A DNA stretch of 64,000 bases, from positions 434,001 to 498,000 of the forward strand of contig NW_005179334.1 in assembly GCF_000350225.1 (NCBI RefSeq). Direction: 5' to 3'. Below, one piece after another: positions 30,681 through 40,782 of this stretch. The translations under genes were made by a program, and so were the position numbers. Under the pieces are notes generated by a model, which was not told the origin of the DNA, made no database searches, and saw nothing but the letters and a program-made list of their open reading frames with translations. Source of the DNA: Chondrus crispus. Taxonomy: Eukaryota > Rhodophyta > Florideophyceae > Gigartinales > Gigartinaceae. How positions within the stretch are numbered: the first letter of the stretch is position 1; each line of letters opens with the position of its first letter.

Positions 30681-32267
30681 CTCCCCGTCCGTCTTGACCC
30701 CAACACAGGAACCCCTGAAGCCCCTCCCCCCGCGATCACTGCCCTTGCCGTCGCTCCCACCTCCTCCCCAACCGGCGCCTTCGCCTCGTTCGCTGCTACT
30801 CAAGATGCCCTCCGCCTCGGGGCCCGCCTCCTCACCGCCCCCATCCCTCCCCACGTCATCATCCCAGGCGCCGCCAAATGGAACTACATATATTTGGCTG
30901 TCGCCGACGTTGGCGCCGTAGCGCGCGTGCTCGCTCACACGCGCCTCGTATACGAGGACTTGCAACTCTTCTCCGTCCCCCTCTCTACCCTCTCCAAGTC
31001 TCTGGACCCCTCGCCTGCCGCCGGGGTTGCCCGCCGCCTTTCGCTCGAGTCTCAACGCCTGCTGCGCCGCAACACCCCCACCTCTGTACCCATGGTCCTC
31101 CGTACAGCCCTCGCAGGTGCCCTCCGGGAGACATCCCGTGCCATTTACGCTACCCTCACGGCTGTCCTACAACGCCTCCCGACCCGCCCCTCCGCACGGA
31201 ACCCCGCTCCGCCTGCCGTCACTGCAAGACCAGCGTCCCCACCTCACGTCATTCTGCCCCCTCCCGCCACCGATGCTGACACTACTCGCCGTCCGGCCGT
31301 CACGACCGCCAACTCCCCGACGCCCCAGCCCAGCACAGCCTCCACGCCCTCGACGGCTTCCGCAGAGGGCCTCCCTCGCTCCGCTGCGGCACCGGATGTT
31401 ACTATGTCTACCCCCGCCACACAAACCCCACTCATTCCCGGTGCCCCACCCGAAGCCGTCACCTACACGCCCCCGACGCCCACACCTGCAGCTGAGGGGC
31501 CCCCTCTTCCAGACCCCGCTCCCGAGCCATTCGCGGACCGCCCGGCAACCCCGGTCCCCACTCTCACCGATGCCCTGGCCGCCCTCCCCATCACCGCGGC
31601 CATACCACAGCTTAACCCCACTCAGCCCAACAGTCGCTCTCTCATGGTTGAAACACCGCAACCCACCTCGCCACCCGCACGTTTCACCCCTCATCCTCTG
31701 CAGTGGCCCCCCCTCCCGTCGTTCAACATACCGCCGCGCATTAAACGAGCGCTCTCCACAAGCGCCAAGACTCCACCCACTAAGCGCTCCTCTGCCTCCC
31801 AGGCCTCGCCTGCGCCCTCCACTACTGACGCATGATCCTGGCAGACACCAATCACACCGCTGGCCCAGACCCTCCCATCACTTTCCTCCTTCCTACCATC
31901 CCCGCTACTGCTACTTCGTCCACACCCCATTCTGACCCCTCTCCCAGCCTCCCTCCACCCCGGACCTCCCCCCTCCCGACTGTGCAAGAGCTCCTTTGCT
32001 CCCCGCTTCGGCCATCTGACGTCTTCTCCTCCATCCTCTGCCCGTGCCTCCACAGCACTGTTCTCCTGTTCATACGCCTCGTCCGAGCTGCCACTGCTGC
32101 TCGTACTCCCGAAACCACTCATGAAGCCTTCATGCGCTTGCACATGCTCCCCACTGCAGTTCTTCGGAAATCCTTCCGTGGCGAGCCCGGCTGGAGATCT
32201 TACCGTGGTCAAATGCACGCCCTCCGCCTCAGAAATCGGCGAGCGTGCCGAGGGTCCGAATGGGGAG

Positions 32268-32960
32268 TGTAGAGCACTGAGCTCCCCATCTCATCGCAGT
32301 GCAGCACTGTGGCCCACGACGCGTATCCCACTATCATAAGTGCCATCGTTACCACGTGTAACCGTGTGCGATTCTCCACCAGCACAGTCTAGGTGTAAGC
32401 TCCATGGAGCCCTGTCGAAGTACTGACAGTTTACCCACGTGTACCCGTGTTATACACCACGTTTATCCGTGCCAATTAACCACGCGTACCCGTGGCCCAC
32501 CACCACGTGTCACGGGTGTCGTGCCCCCTTTATTTTAATTAGTATTATTATTATTATTATATCCCGACGTCGACTTCTATATAGTCGACGTCCGACCCTA
32601 AGTAAATCCTCACGAAGCCTTGGGTCGACAACCTGGGTTTCTGGAATCGGAGTCGTAGCCTCGCGCCGGTCCCCGTCCCACGACGGTACCACGCGAGCTA
32701 TCTACGTCCCCGATTCCCACCTATCTCTACCGCGCGCGCCCCCTGCTCCCCTACTGTAGCGTGCGCGCCAGCCTGTCCCTACCTCTCCGCCCCTCCTGGG
32801 CGTGTCCTCCATTTCCTTTTACCTCTCCAATTCCCTACTGCGCATAGCGCCCGGCCCGTACCCGTTCCTTTACGGGTGGTCTCCCGAATCCCCTACACGC
32901 GCCCCGAACGCGCGCGCTCTGGCAGATGGGGATCCCACCCTTTCCCCTCAGTGCACAACA
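32268..32960. mobile_element. Insertion A in LINE ORF2, probable solo LTR (693 bp)
   Basis: TGTAGAGCACTGAG... to ...CAGTGCACAACA, with short inverted tips and TG/CA ends. It is flanked by GGGAG (32263-32267 and 32961-32965). Inside are five CACGTG-like boxes, an ATT run and TATATAG within a GACGTCGACT hairpin. It has no coding capacity. Solo LTR is the favoured reading; a small DNA element is the alternative. Confidence 0.65.
32350..32515. promoter_or_regulatory. Cluster of five CCACGTGTACCCGTG-like boxes
   Basis: Copies near 32351, 32435, 32455, 32478 and 32500, each CCACGYGTAHCCGTG or a close variant. They stand upstream of the TATA-like sequence in insertion A, where enhancer repeats of an LTR would be expected. 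Confidence 0.45.
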
Positions 32961-33896
32961 GGGAGCTCTGTGGAAAGAAGCTGTGGATGCCCACCAAGCA
33001 CGGCTGGAATGGATACAGACACACGCACGTCATCGCGCATCTACAGGCTCGTCTTCTGCCCGTGCAGCACGTGCCATGAGGCTCGCGTCACAAGCCCAGT
33101 ATGGGCGTGCCATGCGTACGCTCATTAACCCGCCCCTCGCAGACCTTAACGACGACACCACAATTCACAAACTCCGTGCACTCCACCCAACCCCAATTGT
33201 GCCAGTGGTGCCCTTGCCACCCTCCGCACACCCGCGGTCCCCAGGAATCACTGAGCAGCACGTCCTACAGGCTGTCCGCCGCCTGAATCCCAACTCGGCA
33301 GCGGGCCCCGATCGTATGTCTCCGAAACTATTGCACCTCCTCGCGAACACGAAAATCAGTCCAGAAGCAGGTGTGACTGGCCTGTCCGCACTCACCAGTC
33401 TCGTCAATAGACTGGCACGCGGATCCCTTCCCCTCCGCACCACCCCACTCGCCAGCGCCGCTACGCTCCTGCCATTAAACCCACGCCCAGGGAAAATCAC
33501 GCCTATTGCTATCGGACAAAGCCTGCGCCGCCTGGTCACCAAAGTACTCCTCCAGGCGGCCATCGAGGACACGCGGGAACATCTCGCGCCTGAGAAAATG
33601 GCAAATGAAGTTCCCAACGGAATTGACGCAATCGTTCACGACACGCCGATGCTCGTTCGTCGCCACGGACACGACCCACAGTACATCATGGTTTCCATTG
33701 ATGCCTCAAACGCGTTCAATAATTTTTCTCGCCAAACAGTGCTTCAAAGTCTCCCTGATCGCGCGCCGTTGTTATCAAGATATCTGGACATGATTTACTC
33801 ACGAACTCCTCCCCCGCTCATTGTCCCTTCCTCACCGCCTACAGTTCTGTCCAGTCGAGAAGGGACTCAACCAGGAGACCCGTCCAGCATGTTGTT

Positions 33897-35023
33897 TGTA
33901 GTGCAATGTGCCTGTCAGGCCGGAACCAGGGTCCAAACGGTCCAGCGACAACACAACCCACAAACAACAACCAACAAGAGTTGCCGACGGCACAGCCCTA
34001 CGGAGTGTCCGATTCTCCCTTTCCCTTTAAGCAGGTTTGCGGCCCACAGTAGCTCAAGTCCCTGATAGGGGGGGAAAAAGGAAGATGCCCGGCCCGGGAC
34101 GAATGGTGGTAGAGTCTTGTACAGGCAGTCGCTCGGCGAGTTCGGGGCGGTAATTAGAAAGCCGGGCCCGATGGGTCGTAAATGCAATGCTCGCGAAGCA
34201 CCTGTTACACCTTATACCCTTGATAAGGTCTTCGACGGGGGCGTCGCAATGCAGCCCGTCGGGAATTAGCAAACACGTAGCAGCGCTACACCTCCGTACT
34301 GCCCGATGGCAAAGTACCGACACCGGAACGGTCGCAACCTGTCTCCGATGGAACCAACACTGTCCCGTATACACAACAGGACCTTCGAGGGAAACGTCGT
34401 TGCAACAGCCTCCGTCGGTGAACGTAAACAAGTAGCAGCGCTACAACCACGTGTCGCCCGATGGCCAAGACACGTACACCGGTCCGGTCGCAACCAAAGC
34501 CGATGGCACCAACAACAAACAAAAGAACCAACACAAGAGCCCGATGACTCCAGTCGTTACAATGCGGATCGCAATCAGGCACTGTGGAACCAACACAAGA
34601 TAAGGGAATAGAAATAGAGATAGAAATAGAAAAGGATAGGTGAAATAAAGGAAAAGGAGAGGGAACCCCCGAGCGCAAAGGATAACGTAATCTGTGGTAA
34701 AAGGGGGCGTCTGGGGAAAGACGGACTTCGACCAAGGCGATATTCAACTCTGGCAAATCGGGTTACCTTTACTGACTTGGTGGTCAGAGGGCTAAGGTAT
34801 ATATCGCCCCGCCGGAGCCACTACAGTGGCTCGCGGCGCTAGATCCTAGATCAAATCTAGTGTCAGCAAAATTAATGCCAACTAATTAACTAAATAAAAT
34901 AAAGTAATTAAAAATTAAAACTGTGCAATTATTCACACGTTTGTCCCCCAACTCGGACTACTTTTCATATCCAAATATTTTCCTTTCTTTTCACCCCCCT
35001 TTTCAGGTGCGTATTGCACTACA
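33897..35023. mobile_element. Insertion B in LINE ORF2 (1127 bp, non-coding, 5-bp TSD)
   Basis: Ends TGTAGTGCAAT... and ...ATTGCACTACA (11-bp inverted tips), flanked by TTGTT (33892-33896, 35024-35028). The tips resemble those of insertion A. Inside are a two-copy direct repeat sharing GTAGCAGCGCTACA (near 34276 and 34433), a long purine tract (34608-34668), a GAGCCACT/AGTGGCTC stem (near 34815) and an AT-rich right part. No ORF is supported. It is probably a non-autonomous LTR-type or foldback element. Confidence 0.65.
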
Positions 35024-36775
35024 TTGTTGTTCTCACTCGCCCTGCAGCCGCTTGCACGCCACATCTCCGAATCATGCGACCTCCTCATGAACAGATGGTA
35101 TGCCGACGACGGCACGATTGTCGGCGGAGTTGAGGAAGTAGTGAAAGCACTCCCCATTATCAAAGCAGAAGGCCCCAAACACCGGTTTTTACTGAACCCT
35201 ACAAAGACACGTGTGTTTTGGCCCACCGTCAACCCTGAAATTCTGAGCCCGCTGTTTAAGGTGGCCCCGATCAGTGTTGCAGAGGAAGGACTGGACCTCC
35301 TCGGAGCCCCAATCGGTTCACATGGCTTCATGACACAGTACATACAGACAAAATTACTGCAGTGCAACAATGCCCTTTCCCAGCTAGACCGAATACCTGA
35401 AGCTCGAACCCGCTTCCACTTACACGGGGTTTCCGCTTCTGCCTGTCGTGTGCAGCATCTTTTTCGCCTGGTTCCCTCGGACTTTGATCTGTCATACGCC
35501 CAACAATTCGAACGGTAACAACTTGACGCGTATGCTCGCTTTAATAGCGTGACTCTTTCCCCAACCATCGCGGCTCAAATTCGCTTGCCGTTCAGGCATG
35601 GAGGCCACGGCTTCAAGTCCTTGGCTTCCACTATCCACGCCTCATACGGAGCCAGTCTCATCGACGCCGCCCCCGTCCGCTTGCAGGGCCCCCAGTTCCC
35701 CTCCGTCACACAATATCAGCGTTTTGCAAGAAGCACCCTGCGTGTGGTCCTCAGAAACTTGCCCCCCAGTGTACAACCGCCCCACTTTGCGTTGACAGAG
35801 GCGGATCTCGCATGCTTAGAACCAGCTGCCTTAGTGTCGCGACCTGAACGCATACACAACTTTTTACTTCAGGCGCAACAAAGTGCAGCAGCCATCACAT
35901 ACTGGCAAAAGAACCTTTGGGAGTCGTTTCCTGATCCAGCTGACCACAGCACCGCAAGCATACGCAGACGAGTCAGGTATAATTACTTACTTTCCCCGGG
36001 TGCTACATCCTTCCTCACTGCCCACCCAGCCGCTACGTCTCGCGTTCACAATGCCACGTGGGCCAAGATGCTCCGGCGCCACCTAGATGCTCACGTCACA
36101 CGAGATTCCGTCTCCCCGGGGCGTTGCTACCATTTCTCTAAACTGGTGGACACCAGAGGCGACCATGCTACTATATGTCGCCACGATTTCGGCACGGTAC
36201 ACCGACATAACACCGTCCGGAATGTCTTTGCCCGACAAGTCTTCCGTCCAGCTGGTCTGGCCTACTCCCCCGAGGTCCCGTTTCTCATACCCAATACCAC
36301 TGCACGCCCTGCCGACATACTCGTACAGCCCTCGCCGCCTCCTCCCGGTCTGCTTCCAGATAAGCCAACAGCTTATGATATCACTATTGGCAGCCCGTTT
36401 CGTAAAGGCGTGTTATACCAAGCCGCGCCCCACAGTGCTGGAGCCGCCGAAGCAGGCGCGTCTTGCAAGCGCAAGGCCCTCGACCGCACCATCCGCAACG
36501 CTCTGCTTATCGAGGACCACGGTCCTGTCCCGTCCCTGGACTGGCACTTTCAACCACTGTCCTTCGACACTCTGGGTGCGCCCTCACAATCCACGCTTCA
36601 AGTCATAGACGCTCATGCAAAACTGATCGCTCTCCGCAGCTCCTGCACGATAGCGACTGCAAAGTCACGCATTCACCAACGCCTGAGCTTTGCCATATGG
36701 TGCAGTGTCGCTGCAGCTATCCTTTATCTCCTACCGACACACGTTGCGGACATCACGTACCCGATAGAAGTATAA

Positions 36776-37515
36776 TTCACCTTCATATCTGCTAGTGTAT
36801 CTGTAAGCGCACCCCTTTTGCCTTGATAAATTTACCTAGACAATCTCCCCCCCCGATGACAATCTCTGCAAACACAGGCATTACACATACGCTTCCCCGC
36901 TGGAAACGTTTTAAAAACGTTACCCACGTGTCGCTGCTTTGCAAGCCAGCTTGGGACATCGAAATCTCTTTGCCAGAGGGGCTTGCACGCGCGTTCCTGC
37001 CTGGGTACAGTTGGCATAGCCGTGCTTGTTGCGCCGAATCGCGCCCTGTGCACCTTTCCCTTTCCGAATTTTGCGCTGCGAAACCGTCGAGGCTCCACTT
37101 GTACTCTCCACTTGTACTCTATGCAAGAGATGCTCCACGCGTTACAGCCTCTCCGCATTTCCTTCGTCACCACCGGCATCTTCTAGACCGATCTACCGCG
37201 CGCGTCTTCGAAATCTTATACCGTGCCCGACTAGCTGCGGGTGAAGAGAGAGGGCAGCACTTCAGTAAACACCACCCACTTCGTATTCACCCGACTTGCT
37301 CGACCCCTCACCCTGCGAGGGCATCTACCCATCCGTGCGCCTCGCTCTATCTCATACCTCACGCCTGCCTCTGCCACCGTGGTTCCACCCAGATAGGGCA
37401 CCACCCAAAGATACGGCACCGCCCTTAAGGCACCGATAGATTACACGCAAATAAAGCCGCCGGCGCTCCCACCACCTTCGGGGGTCAGACGCATCGGTCT
37501 GATCTTAGCATCACA
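36776..37515 (+). mobile_element. Possible LTR of a plus-strand copia-type element
   Basis: The stretch after the LINE ends in ATCACA followed directly by GGTTATGGGCACC (37516-37528), the same LTR-end plus primer-binding-site arrangement as in the other copia-type elements of this window. AATAAA lies at 37451. The 5' limit was not found and no matching second LTR was recognised. Confidence 0.4.
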
Positions 37516-38446
37516 GGTTATGGGCACCAAACACACCACTGACAATGGATCCGCGGCACGCAGACAACCACTCTCAACCGCGATAAACGAGCGCAACGAC
37601 TACCCCTCCACGCCTCCACCGTTTCTACCGCGACTACGACATGACAGAACAACAAGGATCACCTACGGGACAACTCCCAAGACCCGAGTGTGTGGGATAA
37701 CTCCTCTCCGCCCTGGGTTGGGTGAGAGGCGGAGGCTTTAGCGAGGGAGCACGCGGCGCGGACGCGACGCGCTAATTGAACCGATAGGACGAGCTCGCGA
37801 AAAGGGAGTGGCTCACTGGCCGGTTACGCGCAGTCGCCCTGTGGTGCGTGAACGGGAGCGACCGGTAACGGGTTAGAAGCCAGCCCGCGTGATAGACAAC
37901 CGAAACAGACGTATATGGGCGCGAAAGGGACGGGGGCGAGCTTGCCCCAGTTTACTGTTGGGGACGGGTGTCAGGTCTTAACCCCTCAGAGGGACGCCAC
38001 GGACACCTGTCTCAGTGTACAGTACTTGCCCCCTAGTGCGTACCAGGTACTGTACGCAGTTAAAAAACTAGCGCCTCAATTCCTAATTACCGCGCGGACG
38101 CTGCAGCTACACGTGTGTACTACTGTACACACGCGCTCCTTACAGACTATCGCACGGATTCCACGTGTGCTACCGTACACTCGTAATACTAGCAGACTAC
38201 CGCTTGGCCGACACGTGCACTACTGTACACGTACGCCAGATTACGACCGCTCGGCACGCGCGCGCGCTCGCTACACGTGGCCACAACCTCCCACGTGTAT
38301 ACCGTACACGGCCGTCCGATGACCTCTGCGCACTCGCGCCGGTCATTACACTACAGACCTCTCCCCTTAGCTTTCGCTACGTCCCCGTAGCGACCCTCTA
38401 CTCGACCGCGCGGTTCCGTTCCGGACGTTTCCTTCTATCGCGCGCG
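37516..38446 (+). other. Leader-like non-coding stretch with repeated CACGTG..GTACAC boxes
   Basis: No ORF is supported. Four copies of CACGTGnnnTACYGTACAC-type sequence occur at about 38109, 38161, 38211 and 38291. The region is GC-rich and belongs to the LTR-element cluster. Confidence 0.4.
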
Positions 38447-39983
38447 ATGCCGGGACAGAAACCCCTCCGTGTGGACGATCATGCCCCCTGGCTCGTCAGC
38501 GAGCTGGCGGTATATAACGCCGCGGGTTCATCCGATTCGGAGAGCGCGTCTTCCGATTCCCCCCGCGCGATACACACTGACCCCCCCAATTCTTCCCCAA
38601 CACTCCCCTGCGAACTCAGTAACCTCCTCCGACAGCGACGACGACATCCCCCTACAGCAGCTCTTCAACCAACCGATGGACGGTCATCGCGATACCTCTG
38701 CCGTGCGCGCGTACAGTCAGCCGTTGAGCCCGCCTCGGGCTCCGGCGGTGGCGCCGGTCGGTCCCACCTTCCAACCGCGGCGACGCCTTCGCAACGGCCC
38801 GCAATCGACCACTGTAGTGGCGGCGCCCGCGCAAGCGCCAATTGATCCGTCCGTACCGGTCGGTTCGCTACCGCTGGGCGCCCAAGCAACACAGTCCTCG
38901 CCGCTGCCCCTCGCGGGCGCGGCTCCAAGGACTGTCGAGGCGGATCCCGAGCTCCCCGTGGAGCTGCCGCCGCCTCCCATGTCGCCGCTGCCCGCTGCGG
39001 GCACAGCGCTCACAAGGGCCGCTTCCGAGGCGCCGTACGCGGTTCCGGCGCCGTCGAGTAGCGGAGCGCTTCCACCGGCCGGACGGGGGGCGACAACGTC
39101 GCTGGGGCGGGTACTCACCGCCCCGAGTACCAGAGCCTGGCTGCGCAGCGGCGTCGACTCCGTACGGTCACTGTGGCCTGGGTCCTCGATGGACGACCGC
39201 CGCCGTCGCGCACGCCGACGCGCCGCGGGCCGCAAGCCTCTTATTGCGGTCGAGGAATACGTCCAGCGGAACTTTCTGGACGCAGCGAGGTTCGCGGCCA
39301 TTCCGATGGTGCGCGCGATCAAGACTCCGTCCGGGCGCGGTGCCGTGGCACAGAAGAACCGCGCCGGCGCGTGGAAGGTGCGATGGCGTCACGCTCCGTG
39401 TCAGATGCCGGCCGCGGCGGGCAGTGACTTGCTCTATGTCCGCTGCGAGGGCGAGGAAAATTACCACGTCTCGCTGCTGAACCTCTTCGGTCGGTATCGC
39501 CGCTACGAGGGCCTCGCGCCGGAAGTCCGCTTGGTGGCCTTTCCGCGGCCTTTCGACAGGTTGTATATCGTCGCGAACCGAGCGCAGTGGGGTGAGGACG
39601 CAGCGCGCGAGACTCGGCTGCGCTGGCGCCGCGTGGACGATTTCTTCCACATGTGGCACAGCACCGAGTTTTTCTCGGTGCCCAGCGCGGCGCGGCCTGT
39701 ACCCCACGCTCCCGACGAACTGGTAGACGTTCGAGGCGCCGGAGTACCTGTGCATACCGACGCCGAGCGCCATGGCGTACGTGGCGGCGCATTGGTTGCC
39801 GCTCGGCTGATCGGAATCTGCGGAAACGGAGCGAAGGCGCGTCTTGGTGCACGCGATCGTGCTTTCCGAATGGGCAGTCTTGGCCTTCCTGTGCTTCTTG
39901 GACGCGGCTTGCGAGGGACTGCCGTTCTTCACGAAGTGTCCCGACCCGCGGCTGATCGCGCGGCGCGAGGAACCGTTCGGTGA
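38447..39983 (+). pseudogene. Unrecognised ORF in the LTR-element cluster
   Basis: Starts MPGQKPLRVDDHAPWLV. An acidic Ser/Asp stretch and a long Pro/Ala-rich region follow, then a more ordered part (about 39190-39660) with AIPMVRAIKTPSG, WKVRWRHAPC, LLYVRCEGEENYHVSLLNLF and WRRVDDFFHMW. I do not recognise the family. It runs towards, and overlaps, the end of the minus-strand gypsy pol fragment. It could be an extra ORF of that element on the opposite strand, or a gag-like gene of a plus-strand element. It appears broken, about one break. Confidence 0.4.
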
Positions 39984-40782
39984 GCGCGGCGTGCTCTTCC
40001 GCCTCTCGGCGGGGCTCATCGATTTAATCCGCTCGGTCGGTATCGCAGAAATCCTCGAGGGTACGGCATTTGACGCGACGTACGCGACGCAGCTGTTGGC
40101 CTTCACCGAGGGTATCGATTGGAGCGGTCGACCGGACTTCGTGTGGTTCAGCTGGAACCAGCGGTGCAGCTTACCGGCCGGGGTGACAGTATCCCCCGGC
40201 CCGCGCGGCATTTTCGTAACGCAGTTGATGCTCACGCGGTTCTCCACACCGTCCTGTTCGATGAGGACCGTGGTGTCCGTAGCGGAGCGCACGCGAAACG
40301 GCCCCTCTGTCTTCGGTAGAAGTTTGACAGAGAGCTCGTCCGTTCCGGTCGTACCTTGCGCACGCGTGCGTCTCTCGACGCTTGTCAACGGGCGGGGCGG
40401 GCGATCAACGTAGAAAAAATCGCCCGCCACAACGACCGGACGGAAGCGGACCTTCTTGTCAAAATCGTCCTTGTACCTCTTTTGCGATGCGGTTAATTTC
40501 GTCCGAGCACGGTCGAGCGCGTCGCGAGGCTTGCGCCGCGTAGCGCGCATGTACTGCACCGGGGTCCGCGGGTCCTCTCGATGGGTCCCCGCGTCCTGCG
40601 GTACCGGGGAGAATTAAACCGGACGGTGGCCGCATTAACACCAGGTCAAACGGAGTAGTCTCCGTCGACCGGTGGACCTGCGTATTGTACTCGAAGGTCA
40701 GCGGCTGGGTGGTATATCGCCAAGTGTCCACTAGTGTACATACTGTACTCGAACACCCGATGGTGTATGACAAGGACCGCAT
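39800..40782 (-). mobile_element. gypsy-type (Ty3) integrase fragment, minus strand
   Basis: From right to left it encodes the end of an integrase core (YNTQVHRSTETTPFDLVL), then the C-terminal integrase region (RYKDDFDKKVRF, VAGDFFYVDRPP, KLLPKTEGPFRV, VENRVSINCVTKMP). It is only the 3' part of an element; no LTRs were matched. Broken, remnant. Confidence 0.7.

Larger units (their letters stand above)
29894..31835 (+). pseudogene. LINE ORF1 protein, proline/alanine-rich
   Basis: Starts MTKKTSELRLPPLSPPS and crosses the gap at 30033-30250. The frame open after the gap ends at 30697, while an overlapping frame (from 30537) continues to 31835 with a more ordered middle (WNYIYLAVADVGAVARVL) and another Pro-rich tail. 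A frameshift or gap error is therefore likely within the repeat-rich part around 30530-30700. No CCHC knuckle or RRM is visible. An RNA-binding chaperone role is inferred only from position. The stop TGA overlaps the ATG of ORF2 as ATGA. Confidence 0.55.
29804..36775 (+). mobile_element. Non-LTR retrotransposon (LINE), two ORFs, with two insertions
   Basis: Plus-strand LINE. ORF1 (about 29894-31835, crossing a gap) is proline-rich. ORF2 (31832-36775) encodes a reverse transcriptase and a C-terminal domain with a zinc-like motif and a RPADIL...DITIGSP segment, suggesting a restriction-like rather than an APE endonuclease. ORF2 is interrupted by two elements with 5-bp target duplications (32268-32960 and 33897-35023). 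Neither end of the LINE could be fixed precisely; no poly-A tail was seen. Confidence 0.75.
31832..36775 (+). pseudogene. LINE ORF2: reverse transcriptase with restriction-like endonuclease
   Basis: Begins with ATG overlapping the ORF1 stop (ATGA), a termination-reinitiation arrangement. Without the two insertions the frame is continuous: W-G at 32266 joins A-L-W-K at 32965, and S-M-L at 33894 joins L-F-S-L at 35029. This gives about 1,037 codons with one in-frame stop at 35516-35518. RT motifs: SAAGPD (near 33298), SIDASNAFN (near 33697), REGTQPGDPSSM (near 33860), YADD (35099-35110). The C-terminal part has C-x-H type GDHATICRHD, RHNTVRNVF and then RPADIL...AYDITIGSPF (36305-36400). That pattern fits a zinc knuckle plus PD-(D/E)XK-like endonuclease seen in early-branching LINEs. 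No APE domain is visible. Confidence 0.75.

Noticed and set aside
32268-35023. The two LINE interruptions as spliceosomal introns (TTTTCAG occurs near the right edge of insertion B)
   Set aside because: Splicing at that TTTTCAG would not keep the frame, whereas the 5-bp target duplications plus inverted tips explain both interruptions exactly. For insertion A a GT-AG reading is possible but less economical.
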